Positions 12,220 through 25,879 of a DNA stretch of 64,000 nucleotides are shown here, piece after piece (the first letter of the stretch is position 1; the number at the start of each line of letters is the position of its first letter). The notes beneath the pieces are model-generated. The model was not told the origin of the DNA and did not search any database. It saw only the letters and a program-made list of their open reading frames with translations. Source of the DNA: Cryptomeria japonica (lineage: Eukaryota; Streptophyta; Pinopsida; Cupressales; Cupressaceae); the NCBI RefSeq assembly GCF_030272615.1, contig NW_026729207.1:1-64000 (forward strand). The letters are read 5' to 3'. Made by a program: the position numbers and the translations under genes.

Positions 12220-12810
12220 CTAGATATGTTACGTTTATTTTTTAAAGAATGCATATTATAATTAGGTTTATTTTTTAATAGAAATATTTGTATTTAATTT
12301 TTAATATAATTTCATTTAAACTAAATGAAATCCTTATAATTCGTTTTATTATCTATATTTTGAAATAAAAAATAATTATTAAAATTTATATGTTTATTTA
12401 AAAAAATATTTTATTTACAATATTATAAATGATAAAAAATAAAAAAACTATTTAAAATAGACATTTTAGTTTTTAAAGTACAAATAAACCCAAAAAAACC
12501 TAAAAAATCTATCATTCCTAAAAATTTGCTCATATAACACCAATTTTTAAAAATAAATCATAATAATCACTTTTGGTTGGTGCAAACTAATTGAATAAAG
12601 CAGCTTCAGTGAATGAAATAGTATTCCCTACAACAAGTACTAATAATATGTAATCTAAAATTAATAGTTGACAATTAAGTTTAAGATTAATTTTATTATT
12701 AAAATTATAATTATATATATTTTCTAATTAAATTAAGAATATGTTCTTAAGAAAAATGTATGTTTTCACTATAATTTTTTATATTATATTATAATTTTTA
12801 ATATTATTTT
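12220..12810. repeat. AT-rich dispersed repeat D2, copy 1 (right part)
   Basis: It is collinear with about 35790-36450. Together with the CT tract and 11500-11720 it forms repeat D2. It ends at the motif TTATTGAAGTGAGA, where copia II joins; the second copy has the same motif at 36440 and is followed by a different insert. Confidence 0.8.
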
Positions 12811-12816
12811 ATTGAA

Positions 12817-15800
12817 GTGAGAGTTAGAGGTAGAGGTGGCTCAAGAGGAAGAGGTAGAGGTAGAGGTAGAGGTAGAGGTGGCTCAAGAGGAAGAGGTAGT
12901 TCCAGAGGAAGAGGTAGAGGCAGATTTGATAGGAGAAATATTCAATGTTACCATTGTAACAAGTATGGCCACTTTGAAAGAGAATGCAAATTGAAAGAAG
13001 GTAAAAGTGCTAACTATGCTCAAGAAAGTAGTGAGAATCCTCCTGATCACTTATTTTTATCTTATGCCAAGGGTGAAAATACTAGTAAAGATGTTTGGTA
13101 CCTAGATTCCGGATGCTCTAACCATAAGATAGGGAATGAGAAGTTGTTCTCAACGAAGGATGGAAGTTTCAAATCCAAGATCCAACTTGGTGATGATAAA
13201 TCATTGGAGGTTGTTTCCGAAGGAGCTATGGAGGTGCAAACAAAAGAAGGTATAAAGAGTATTCATGATATTTATTATACTCCATAATTGAAGCACAATT
13301 TGTTAAGTGTTGGGCAGCTATGTGAGAAAAAATATAAAGTAGTCTTTGAGAATAAGACATGTTTTATCTATGATAAGAATAAGGGAAATAGGGTGATCAT
13401 CGTTGTTCCTATGACAAGAAATAGGATGTTCCCCTTGAGTACTGAACATAACAACAGTTTGGCAAATATGGCTTATGAGGATTCAAGTTGGTTATGGCAT
13501 CTCAGCTATGGGAATTCAAATTTTCATAGTTTAAAGTTTCTAACCTCGCATGCATTAGTTTCTAGTTTGCCCAAGGCTGAGGAACACAAGGAGCTTTGTG
13601 AAGGTTGTGCTAAAGGAAATCATGCAAGGGAAACGTTTCCAAAGGGAAATGAATGGAGGGCCCATGACCCACTTCAACTTGTTCATTCAGATATATGTGG
13701 TCCCATGCAGACTAAGAGTTTGGGTAAGTCATCATATTTCATCACTTTTATCGATGATTACTCATGAAATTGTTGGGTATATTTTTTGAAGGCCAAAGAT
13801 GAAACCTTAGATATATTCAATAAGTTCAAAGCCCTCATAGAAAATGAGAAAGGGTGCAAGATCAAATTTTTAAGGACTGATCATGGAGGATAATTTTTAT
13901 CAAAGCCTTTCCAAAGTTATTGTGATCTTAATGGCATCAAGAGACAACTCACAACTGCATACACACCTCAATAGAATGGAGTACTTGAGAGGAATAATCA
14001 TACTGTGGTTGAAATGGCAAGGTGCATGTTATAAACCAAGGGACTGAGAAATTCTTATTGGGGAGATGCAGTTCCTACAACAGTGTACATACTCAACCAT
14101 AGCCCCACTAGTGCACTAGAAAAGATGACTCCTTATGAAGCTTGGTATGGAAAATGGGCTAATGTTAATCATTTCAATTTTTTGGTCATTTGGCTTATGT
14201 GCATGTACCTAATCAGAATAGACAGAATTTAGATGCAAAAGAGTGAGCCATGCATTTTTATTGGGTAGAGTGAGGAAAGCAAGCCTTATAGGCTGTATAA
14301 TCCCCTCACTAACAAGCTTATTGTCTCAAGAGATGTGATTTTTGATGAAGGGGGAGTTTATGGTTATAAAAAAGGCAATGTTGAGAAGCCAAAATATGTT
14401 TTAAATGATGATATAATTGCTGATATTGATCATGAGCAGCCAACTAATGTTTCTGTATCCAGTGGTTTAACTCCACCAAGCAGTCCTTCATCAAGTTCTT
14501 AGTACCAAGTTCAAGTCCAGCTTCTTCTCCAAGTTATACAAGGAATGTAAGGAGATTGAGTGATATCTACCAGAGGAGTGTAAATCAAGTGAAGAAAACC
14601 CAATAGGTGAGATAGTGAATTTTTCTTTATTAGCCAAGGCTGATTTTGAACCATCATGTTTTGAAGATGTATGTACTAATGAGGTTTGGGTGCAAGCCAT
14701 GGAAGAAGAGATGGATTCCATTCACAGTAATGACACTTCGGAGTTAACATAACTTCCACATGACAAGAAAAAGATTGGCACCAAATGGGTCTACATGACC
14801 AAGTTTAATAGTGATGGGAGTGTTGAAAGACACAAGGCAAGATTAGTTGCTAAAGGCTTCACACAAAAGTATGGAATTGATTATGAAGAGACATTTGCAC
14901 CAGTATCAAGACAAGAGACCATAAGAATGTTGATTTCATTAGCAACTCAAAAGAAGTGGAGCATACATCATATGGACGTGAAAAGTTCCTTCTTGAATGG
15001 GTACTTAGAAGAGGAAGTATATGTGGAGAAACCACAAGGTTTTGAAGTGGAAGGAAAAGAGAATTATGTCTATAGGTTGAAGAAGGTTTTGTATGGCCTC
15101 AAGCAAGCACCAAGAGCATGGTATGCTAGGATTGATGGATACTTTCAAGAGAATGGCTTCCAGAGAAGTAAGAGTGATCCTACCCTTTACTACAAACAAG
15201 AAGGTATTGATATCCTCATCATAAGTTTGTACGTTGATGGTCTTTTGTATATGGGTAGTAGTTCTAAGATGAAAGATGAATTCAAAGCTGCTATGATGAA
15301 AGAATTTAAGATGAAAGATCTTGGTTTGATGAAATATTTTCTGGGAATGGAGGTTTATCAAAGTAAGGATGAGATTTTTATTTGTCAAACAAAGTATGCA
15401 TAGGATATGCTGAAGAAATTTGATATGACTGATTGTAACCCTATCTCCACTCCAAGTGCTCATGGAGTTTTTTTGTGTAGAGATGATGGTGTTGATTTAG
15501 TTTATGAGACAACTTACAAAAGTATTGTGGGGAGCTTGATGTTTCTAACCCACAGAAGGCCTGATATTGCCTATTTAGTTTCACTTGTTTCAAGGTATAT
15601 GACAAATACATATGAAGGCAGCTAGGAGGATTTTGAGGTATGTGAAAGGGAATTTAAATTTTGATAGTCATTACTACTCTTTTAAAAAGTTCAATCTTGT
15701 AGGCTTTAGTGATTTAGATTGAGCAGGTAGTATGGATGACCACAAATCTACATCTGGAAATTGTTTTTCTTTTTGTCTTGGTTTGATTACCTGGAGCTTG

Positions 15801-16190
15801 AAAAAGTGAAGTATTGTTTCCCTCTCATCTATAGAAGTGGAGTATGTTGCAATTACCTCAGCAGGTATACAAGCTCTTTGGCTCAGAAAAGTTTTAGAAG
15901 AAATTGGAGAAAAACAAAATCAGCCTATAGTAATTTTATTGTGACAATGTGAGTGCCATCAAGTTAGCTAAGAATCTGGTTCATCATAGCAGAACAAAAA
16001 ATTTTGATATGAAATATCACTTCATACGAGATTTAGTGCAGAAGAAGGATGTTGAATTGAAGCACATCAACACCCAGGATCAGCTAGCGGATATATTCAC
16101 CAAAATGGTTGCAAAATCTCAGTTTTTAGCACTACGAGATAAGATTGTGAGCCCTCTCAGCATCAAGGGGGAGTATGTTGATAACTGATG
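12817..16190 (+). pseudogene. Ty1/copia gag-pol, element II (5'-truncated)
   Basis: The order is that of copia. An RGG-like basic repeat leads into the CCHC knuckle C-YHC-NKYGH-FEREC (about 12945-12990). The protease follows with DSGCSNH (about 13105), then a TAA at 13285-13287. GAG-pre-integrase and the integrase start lie at 13288-13767. The rest of integrase carries several stops, including one in the PQ-x-NG block near 13970. RT is open at 14795-15403 and a decayed RNase H ends at 16188. The RT catalytic YVDD reads YVDG (near 15231-15242), so the second aspartate is gone. The first two thirds of gag and the 5' LTR are missing. The element cannot be active. Confidence 0.93.
16163..16175 (+). 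promoter_or_regulatory. Polypurine tract of copia II
   Basis: An AAGGGGGAG purine run sits just past the RNase H end and directly before the LTR start TGTTGATAAC, the usual copia arrangement. Confidence 0.7.
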
Positions 16191-16591
16191 CTGCTTGAGC
16201 ATGTAGTTCCATGCAACTCATAACTATTTTTAGCCTCCACCACCATACACCAACATGCAGCTAGATTAATTTAGTTAATAGTTTTTTATTTCTCATGCAA
16301 ATAAAGCATTCTATGCATGCAATTAGACTATTCTTAGATTAGAGCTTTCTTTAGAACTGTTGGTTTCTTTTTTCACCAAATATTGCATGCCATGCATGTT
16401 CTATTTTTAGAGACTTTGAATTCTTTTGTTAGTGAAGCTGAAAAAGTCTATTTATAGGGAATCTTTGTATTCTTTTTATTAAGCAGTAATATAGAATGTG
16501 TGTGGTATTCTAATATGAGTTGTGTTTTATTTTATCTCTGTGCTTTTTATTTCTGTTAGTTGTTTTCTCTATTATTATATTTTCTTGATCA
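16176..16591 (+). mobile_element. 3' LTR of copia II
   Basis: It starts TGTTGATAAC after the purine tract and contains a TATA-like CTATTTATAGGG at 16448-16459. I place its end at GATCA (16591), just before recognisable minus-strand copia III coding sequence. The start is well supported; the end is inferred. Confidence 0.6.
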
Positions 16592-16599
16592 ACTAGCTA

Positions 16600-19060
16600 T
16601 AAGAACAGGGGCAATTTTAGATTCTACAAGTACTTGTTGGAGTAGTAGGATTTGGAGTGGTACATTCCCTCGTAAGTGTTGTACGAAAATTTATTTTTGT
16701 ATTAGGATTCACAACTTGAGTTTCATTCTCTTATGGAACATTAGCTGCAATTGTAGTAGTTTTATCTATGCTTCCATCCTACGCTTCTTCTTCAACAAAC
16801 TCAACATCATGACAACTTCTTTGTGATAAGATTATACAACTTATATGCCTTGAATTTTTAAATATATCCCACAAATATGAACTTCTCTCCTCTATCATCT
16901 AGTTTCTTTCTCGACTCTTGTGGTATCAATGAGTATTCCACACATCCAAAGACTCTCAAATGTGCTATATTATGCTTCATTTTTCTCCAAACTTCTTAAG
17001 GTGTTTTATTTAACACTTCTTTTATCAGACATCTATTTAATATGTATATCGATCATTCAACTACTTCATCCCAATACTCATTTGGTAGATTTTTTTATTT
17101 TATCATACTTTGTGTAATTTCCATAATTATTCTATTCATTATCTCATCTACTCCATTTTTTTGAGGAGTGTATGTTGCTGTAAATTGCTTTCTTATGCTA
17201 GTTTCTTTGCAAAAATTCTGAAAATTATTTGATATGTATTCACCACCTTGATCATTTCTCAATGTTTTTATATAGTAACCAATTTCTTTCTCAGCTTTTG
17301 CCTTGAACTCTTTAAAAATAGCAAATACATCTTATTTATATTTCAGAAAATAAATGCATACTTTCCTACTAAAATCATCAATAAATTTTAAGAAACAAAT
17401 TCTTCCACTTATGGATGGTGTTTTCATCAGTCAACAAAGATCTATGCACTATCTCAAGTGGATTTTTTTCTCTATAAGTCTCCCCAACTAGAAATTTATT
17501 CCTATGTTGCTTTTCCAATATGAAACTCTCACATGTTGTCTTAAGTGGCTCTATTGGTGGCAATCCATATACCATTCCTTTCTTATATAACATTTGTAAT
17601 CCTTTGAAGTTTAAATGGCCAAGGCTTAAATTCCACAACCAAGATTCACTTTTATATGAAGCTTTCAGAGCTAATTCAACAACCTTTTGCAATCCTTGTG
17701 GATCTAAGAATAGTTCGCTTTGAATTATAAGTAGAAACATCCTACTTTTTGTCATATCAACTTTTGCAATCAACATATTGTTTGGTTTCTTGTCTATAAT
17801 AACACATTCACCATTTTCAAAGTATATTCTATATCTTTTTTGCACTGAATGTCCAATGCTTATGAGATTGTGTTGCAATCCAGGAACATAGTATACATCA
17901 GAAATATGCTTCTCCTCACCTTGCTTATTTATTATATTAATTGACCCTTTTCCCATGACTGAAACTCATTGATCATTTTCTAATTTTACTAATGATTTTA
18001 CAGAATCATCACCATTGTTGCAAACATCTCCTTACTCCTAATCATCTGATTACTACAACTACTATCTAGGAACCATGCTTCCTCGGAACTCTCTTGTGCT
18101 ACATTGCATGTTATCAATATGGTGGTTTGTTCACCAGTGTTTGGCTGATTTTAATTTGTAAAATGTGTCTTTTTCTTATTCATGTCATATTTCTTTTTCT
18201 TAGATTCTAATGCAAAATGCCCAAATTAATTGCAATAATGACACTGGATATTGGATTTATTATACCTCTCCTTGATGGTGGATATGAGAATGACTACTCT
18301 ACCTTCCCCTTGTTGGTGTAAAATGAGCATGTGGGCTTGATGCAAGTCTTCTTTCAAATTGTGTATTTTATCTTTGTCTTTTTGGTGTAAAACATCCTCT
18401 ACCGCTACTGTGATTTGATCTCCCTATTCTTCTGCCAAATGAAAGGTGAGTCCTGAATGCACTCTCAAATAATGATGTCCCTGATCGATTTAGTCTTTGC
18501 TCATGTGCTAAGAGTGATCTAATTAATTTGTTTACTAATAGCTGAGTAAGATCTTTGGACTCCTCAATTCCCACTACAATAGGATCAAACTTTGTAGGTA
18601 AGCTTCTAAGTATCTTCTCTACAAATTGTTGATCCCCAATGGTTTCTCCATATGGCCTAATGTGATTATTGCCATTGCATAAATGAAGAATGAATCTACT
18701 AAATCTGAATCTTTCATTTGCATGTTTTTGAAATCCCTTCTAAGATTTTATAATTTTATTGTTTTCACCTTGTTTGTGCCTCAGTATGTTGTTTGCAAAC
18801 TTTCCCATGTCTACTTTGATCTTGTGGTAGCTGCTAATTTTAGAAAAAATGATTCCTCCATTGGTTGTTGAATGAAAAACAATGCTTTTGCATCTTTCTT
18901 CTTATTTTCATTCAACAAATCCTTCTCAACTTGTGGAAGATCTTGATAAAATTGTTGGTCTATTGGTTCAGGGAAACCATTTTCAATCAAGTCCCAAACA
19001 TCCTAGGAATAAAACACGGTTTTCATTTTTATGCTCCAAAAAAAATATTTTTTGCCACTA
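16600..19060 (-). pseudogene. Ty1/copia gag-integrase, element III
   Basis: Read on the minus strand from about 19,060 down. Gag: a VWDLIENGF block near 19,000 and KALFFIQQ near 18,880. A zinc knuckle near 18,240-18,200 has its lysine codon before FGH changed to a stop. A protease-to-GAG-pre-integrase frame is open at 17956-17378 (192 codons), followed by the integrase core with frameshifts. Past the core come a KKLDDRGEKFIFVGY block (about 16,900) and the integrase-RT linker to about 16,600. There it meets the outer end of the copia II LTR. RT and RNase H are absent. It is the same family as the fragment at 2530-3222. Confidence 0.85.
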
Positions 19061-19646
19061 AAAATTAGTATTTGGGGCTATGAAATACTTCCACCTAGTC
19101 CTACCATGATTTAAAAAAATAAAAAGTTTGCCTCTACTTACTATATGTCAAGACCTTCTACCAATTGATTATCTCTTTCTAATTAAAAAAACTTTCCTTG
19201 ATAGTAGAACTCTCCAACTAGTCTACTTCTAGCCTTCCCTTTCAAGAGCTTCTCTTGCAGCACCCCCTAATTCTTTCAGTGACTTCTTTAGCAAACACAA
19301 TTTGTAATAATTTTAGCATTGACTCTCTTCCGATTGGAGCAATTTTACATCAAATTTCCTTTGACTTTTTTATGCAATGATAACTTATGTTTTCTTTCTT
19401 CCAAGTGTTGCCACCTTGGTTATCTCTTTTCTTCTTAACAAATTTGATCAAATCCAACAACTTCTACAACTTCAGAAATTTTCCCTTTCTAGTAATCTTT
19501 TCCTTTGACTACAACAACAGGTTTTCAATCTTCTAACAATTGTGCTCAGTTTACTAATTGGCCAATACTAGAGGCCTCTTTTTCTTCTTCATAGGCAATC
19601 TGCAACAACATTTTTCACCGTAAATTCTACACTTCCTTGATCTCCA

Positions 19647-19660
19647 TGTTTTGATACCCA
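19647..19660 (-). promoter_or_regulatory. Possible primer-binding site of copia III
   Basis: The minus strand reads TGGGTATCAAAACATGG, resembling the initiator-Met PBS TGGTATCAGAGC. The 600 bp between it and gag would be a long, decayed leader. From 19660 to 20080 I see no gene; it may hold LTR sequence but I cannot delimit it. Confidence 0.35.
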
Positions 19661-20079
19661 TTTGAAGGGGAGAAAGAAAACTAAATTGCAGAAAACACTA
19701 AGAAATAACAAAAGAAAAAAATAAATGACAGTTTACATAATTGCCCTTTGACAAACTAGAGATCCGTGTGCTCTGTTTTTCATTATATATTCACAAGAAC
19801 AGAGTATCCATGCCTTGTTAAAAAGTAAGTGTATTTCCATTGCATTCCCTTTAAAAAAAAAGTTTTATCCAAGCCTATGGGAGAAGCTTCCATAAAATGC
19901 GCCAAATCCTAGATAATTATTGGTTCATCTAAGAGTTTAGAAGAATGAATAAATGTGGTTGGATTAGATGAACGGAATGTAGCATGGGAGTAAATGTGCA
20001 TAGGTGGAAGTCCATGTATGCCAACATGAAATATAAGATCCATCGTCTCATGATCATGACCTATATTTGATTGAAAATA

Positions 20080-21290
20080 TCAACATCAATGGTGGTCTCT
20101 CATTACATAAAAATAAATACAATTTTTTATATCTAGAAATCTATATTACTTGATGGACAATAATAGACTACTAAAGATTTGTTTTGTGAGGCAGCAAGCA
20201 TGCCCACATTTGGTTTAATAAATATTTAAATAGCTCATCGATCTTGGTCTGTTGAGATCAACATTTCTGGTTTAAGATTAAGACCATTAATTAACTATGA
20301 ATTCATTTAAGATAAATATGGTATGTAATATAATGGAAGTATTATGGCCAATGCTCAATATACCAAGTGCATTAGTAAGTGGTCTCTTAAAAAATAATCT
20401 ATAGTAGTAAACATTAAATTTATAGTATTTTGGAAATAATATATTTCATTTGTTTTTTCTATCTTTTGTGCATGCTACATTGTCTTGATATAGTTCATGT
20501 ATTACATAGTGTTAATTTACTTCATTAGAGTCCAATTGCTGACTTGAAATACATATTCATTGTTCAATTGCAGTCGTTTTCATTTTTTTTTTTCTCTTTA
20601 TGTATTCCCTTTCTTGACTTTATGTTTATATTACTATGATGCTAGTTCATGTGGATGATATCAAGACACCTTAAGTGGTACATATTGACACATGTGAATA
20701 TATGTTACATTGTTAATGTCACATCCTCCCTATGCTTTGTGACATTTCAAGTTGAAATTTCATGATTATACCATGTATGTTGTGATCTCTCACTAATTAA
20801 CATAGTTCCTTCTATTCTTGTTTACATCTAGTTTATGCCTATAATTTACTCACATTTCTCTTTTTGTCTTTTTTTTTTCAACTTGGTTTATCTACTTTTC
20901 TTTGGTTGTTGTTTTCTTCTACAACCATTCCTCTTTTATCATGTTACTTCTTTCTTTGTATTTTATGCTCATTCCAATGATTTTTCCTTTGTCTTTGACT
21001 ATAGCTTATTTCTTATTGATATAATGTTGATATTTCATTCAAACCTTTTCATTGATCTTGAATTAATATATCACATTCATAGTGTCACTTATTGCAGTTA
21101 CATTTCTCTAATTACTATGTATATTATTCTACATTGCCATCCCATGCTTTTCAATCCTTCATATTGAATTCATATTGATGTATCACACTTTCAAATCTCC
21201 CACATTTGGTTCAAGGTGGTTGTTGTTCCCTCCTCACATATTACACTTGTATATAGCACATCCATTGCTTGAAGTATATTATATTTTAAA
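20080..21290. repeat. Dispersed repeat D3, copy 1
   Basis: Collinear in the same orientation with about 32310-33450, with many substitutions and small indels. The pyrimidine-rich second half yields an open frame at 20835-21167 that is not conserved in the other copy, so I do not call a gene. Confidence 0.8.
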
Positions 21291-22460
21291 TTTATCTATA
21301 TATTAATTATTTTTTGCTATATTTTTACATTAGGGTCATCATGCTTTCCATCCCACACATGAGCTTCATTTTGCTATTATTCCCATCTAAGGATTTTTAG
21401 CTATATGTGTGCTTAGATTATCAAATCCATCCATATATTTCTTTCTAAACTCACACTTATCTATATGGGAACTATTGAACTTATTGTAACATTATATCAA
21501 TACCTCTATTGACTTCACTTATATGGGAATCATGCATTCCATTTTAAATATTCAAGCCACGATTTCTATATCTTCACAATTACATCTTACATTGATGTGC
21601 TTCCATTTTTTCATTTTAGGGGTACCATTTATTTTTAGTTTTTTTATTGTGGGCATAATAAATTCCATATTAGTCACAATATGGGACATCAAGCCTTAAC
21701 TGTTAAAAGAAGCACACTTCCTCTTTACATATTTCACCTTATATTTGTTCTTTCATAGAAGCACCTATATATTGCAAAGCATCGAGATTGCTTCTACACA
21801 TTACCATTTTTTTATTGCATTGCACTAACATGAGTTTTCATGAGAATTAAAAGTCATGTTACCATTATTTTATAATACTAAGGAAAACATTGTAACTGTT
21901 GATGCTATCTCTAGCCCATGCACATATCATGCTTATACTTTTTGCATATTGACATTAAAATTAGATAATGCATTTTTAAAATAATTTTTACATATCTTTA
22001 CATGATTATATACATTCATTATTAGGTTGAAAATTATTTTGTCACCTATAATTCCTTGTATCTTATCAAAACAAACAATTATTGAGGTTATAGAAGGGAG
22101 GTATATTATATCACTAATATTTTTTTTTAGTTTTACAAATACTTACAACTTCTTATAGAGGTTAATAGTTTATTTTTATAGATAATATATAGAAGATGAG
22201 TTCATATAGTCATATTCCCATGGGGTCGATTAGTTTATATGTGGACCACATGATGATAGAATTTGATATTTGAATATTTACTTTGCATGTATGTTTGTGA
22301 TTTATAAATACCTTTTAGATGTCCTCTATTAAAATCTCAAATTTTTTTGTAAGTAAATTATTATATAGAAATATGTTCACACATACATACATATCTATCA
22401 AGAAATAAAAATAACCTTCTAATGTACTTGTAATTTTGTCTTCATAATTAATACTTGAGA
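21290..22460. other. AT-rich stretch without recognisable gene
   Basis: No coding, RNA or mobile-element signal was seen apart from simple A/T runs. It separates repeat D3 from copy B. Confidence 0.6.
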
Positions 22461-22640
22461 CCTAAGAGACCTATGATAGTCCTAAGAGACATAAAACATT
22501 TATAAGAGGATTATGATATCTCTAAGATACCTATGATAGACACAAGAGACCTATTACATATTTCAGATACTTATGAAAGTCTTAAGAGACCTATGAAAAT
22601 CCTATGAGACCTATCATCATCAAAAGAGACTTATAGAAAT
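22461..22640. repeat. 20-bp tandem array (copy B), nine units
   Basis: Nine consecutive units of exactly 20 bp start at 22461 and every 20 bases after. The consensus has the core AAGAGACCTATGATA. Units differ at several positions but the phase never slips. Copy A keeps the last six. Confidence 0.9.
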
Positions 22641-24059
22641 CCATAAAGTTAGGGATTTATATCATCTCATTACATGACAAATAATGATGGCACACATGAT
22701 AAAAATTGATTGCATCATAATTTTATGATACAAATAGTCATATATACAACATTTTTTTTTATGCCCTAATGACACAAGGTAGGTATGATCTAGGTTTGAC
22801 TATTGTAAGAAACTAGGAATATTTATTTTATAATCATTTTGTCACCTTCATTGCGGGTTATCATGAATTTCCCACGAGTTTAATAAGTATTATATCCTAT
22901 AATAATTTGAGTATAAGTGATTTCAATGAATTTTGTAAAATAGTCTTGAATGCCTCGTCAATGATCCATATCTAGCAAACTTTAACTTCGATGAAGACTT
23001 ATTTTTGGAAAAGAGCTGGAGAGAAATTATTGGCATTACCATTTGTTTTAGATAGGAAAGGAGATTCAAGATAAAAAAATTGTGCATTATTTGATAAAGG
23101 ATTCATATTGAATGAATATAGGAAAAGATGTAAAAAAAGGATATAGAGAATGGTTAGTGATAAACAATTTGATTCTTAGAAAGAATAATAATATAACAAG
23201 GAGAACAAAGGAGATATGAGCGAAGAAATTTACAAATAATTTGTTGGCAACTAATAATTCCAATAGCATTGAGTGTCATACAATGCCATTCTGCAGTTTC
23301 CAAATTCTTTATAGTTTTTCTAATTTGCATGTTCTTTGTTTAGCTTGTTTCCATGAAACTCTCTAGCGTGCTATACTGCATATAATGTAATAAAAATTAT
23401 TTTTTAGTATTGTTTTCTATTTTTGGCATGGTTTCCTATTCATTTAATAAACTCATTTAATTTATTTATGTCATGGAAAATACTCTATTGAACTATATTT
23501 TGATGAAACTCTATTCTTCTTGTTTAATCAGTGTTTACACAAAGATAATTAATACTTCCTTTTTGTAAAAGATCTCTTTTTTGATTTTCTAAGTATAAGT
23601 CTATGATCATTATCTAGGATTGTATTTAAAAGTCTTCATTTGGTACCAAACTAGGTGATTTTATTAAAATTTAATCATGTCAAAAACTAATTCTTTGTCA
23701 ATATCAAAATTCAATAGAAGCTATTATGATTACTGGTGCATTAAAATTATGACCTTTTTTACAATAAAATACTTGTGTAAAATTGTAAAACTTAGGTATG
23801 AAGAGCCATTTGATTGGAACAACTTATAGCCAATGATTAAATTATTAAGGAGGCAAAGAATCATAATGCATGAGATTTATTTCATAGTCTAATAACTCCC
23901 GATAAGAGATTTTTTTGATGAATTTTAGATGCATAGATAGCTAAGAATGCTTGAAATAATATAAAAGAATCTTATAAAGACAATTACTAAATTGAAATTC
24001 TCAAGTTACAAAGCTTGAAAATGAAATTTCAAAAATTTAAAAATGTGGGAAGCTGAAAA

Positions 24060-24480
24060 TGTGAGTGATTATTATGTAAGGTTACAAGATTTGGTTAAAA
24101 AAATGGCTACTCTAGGAGAAATTATGAACAAATAAGTTGTGGTAAAAACTGTAGGTGGAACAATTTTATCATCATCACTAAAGAGAGGAAAGATTTGTCT
24201 ACCATTTAGTATGATAACCTTGTGATATATCTTATTTCACATGAGGAAGGATTGAGAGATTCATCCAGAGAAGTTAATGATAAATATTTTTCCTCTAAGT
24301 TATATATTTGAAAGAATGAAGATGTCAACACTAGCTCTAAGACAATCAAACGTAAGGGTAAACAAAAAATTAGAATTCTTCAAGAGGAAACACTAGAAGA
24401 AGAAGTGGTCCAAGAGGAAGAGTTAGAGACAAACTTGATAAGAAAAATATCCAATGTTTTTCATTAAAGTAGGGAAGGGT
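24060..24480 (+). pseudogene. Copia gag relic in copy B
   Basis: Better preserved than in copy A: codons for ENVSDYYVRLQDLVKKMATL are followed by frameshifted pieces, a K/R-rich stretch and a degraded start of the zinc-knuckle region near 24450 (KYPMFF where functional copies have NIQCYHC). At least three stops and frame changes. The family match is to the UBN2 gag of copia, based on copia II and III in this window. Confidence 0.55.
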
Positions 24481-25879
24481 GCCAACCTATTATACATTAG
24501 ATGACATTCATCAAACCCAAAGAGAAAATAGTAGGGTTACACATAGGTAACACTTTCAACAAGACCACATAGTGGAAATATAACTACAAATAAAGATCTA
24601 AAATAGGGCCAAAAAGCAGGCATAGAGGAATAGTGTGAGATCTCTAAGAAGGTATAGAATGAACCTTTTTATTTTTCCGAACAACACTTCATAAAGAATC
24701 CATAACATGAGAAGAAAAAGGAATGGTGTTATCTGAATCAAGTGATGCATCAACAGAGTCTGAGAGAGGAGCCACCAAACCTAGGAGAGGGACGTGGTTG
24801 TCTTGGGAGAGAAACTTTGAGACCAGGAAATGAATGAGTTTCTTACTTGAGAGAACCCAAGAATGATCCAACAAGGCATCAATAGTGTTGGTGTTTACAA
24901 CTGACTATCCAGAATTTCCTATAAGATAACCCATCTTAATCCATAAAATTTTAGACAAGTGGCCAATGAATAGGATTTGACCAAAAGGTTAAAATGCTCT
25001 ACACTTTAGGCTCTACAAGACCTATGCGGGTGACTCGGTGCAATATTTAATAGATTTGTTAAAAAGTGGATTGATATTGCTAAAATGTAGATTTCTCTCA
25101 ATGAGTATCAACTAGATTTCCTTAAATTTAACCCTGAATTGGTTGGATCCATGGTTATTTATCACTATTGGGGACAATTGGGAGAAAGATCTAACCTCAA
25201 ACATTAATGATTGACACCAATTCGAGTCAAGAAATCACTCCAATTTTTTCTTATTGATCACTATTACACCTCTCACTTCACTGAAATACATCCACAACAT
25301 TTAATCCCTTCCTTGAAGAGAACCTGTAAACATAATTCACTTCTACAAGACAAATTGCAAAGACAAATGTTCCTATCCTTAATAGAAATAATTCATAGAA
25401 AATGAGAGGCCACAAATAGGAGCAAATTTGAAGTAAATTGTATTCATTCATTCAAAATAGATGATACATTCATGAAAAAACTTAGTTTATGAGACAAAAT
25501 GACTTTCTATTGCTCCAACATAGACTTTCTACTCTATCCACCTAGTTAAAAAATTTAGAATTTCAGAACCCCTTGTAAATTACCTTGAATTCCCTTATGG
25601 AAAATATTGGAGAAAACAAAATTCGGGCCAATTGTATAAGTGTCAAAATTCAATTTTCCTATACATGAGTATCCTATAGTATGGTTACAATATTATATAG
25701 GACAAAACACATTTGTGTTGTACTAAAGGGAAATTATAAATATAACCATTTCTTTCAAATTCACTGCTTCCTTTGGCATATTTGCCTCATGTTTTGATCA
25801 GTGACAATTAAACATGGATGCTTTGATAGGACAAAAGTTATTATTGTTGATCTGATTATTTCTGGGTTGGAAAGTGGAA

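Noticed and set aside
15005-15463. 152-codon minus-strand frame
   Set aside because: It is the shadow of the copia II reverse transcriptase on the plus strand.
16560-16826. 88-codon plus-strand frame, first suspected to be an organelle-like or unknown gene
   Set aside because: On the minus strand the same bases read as the integrase-RT linker of copia III, in line with its integrase.
22461-22640. Array of short repeats as a CRISPR
   Set aside because: The 20-bp units are contiguous without spacers, and the context is plant retroelement DNA.
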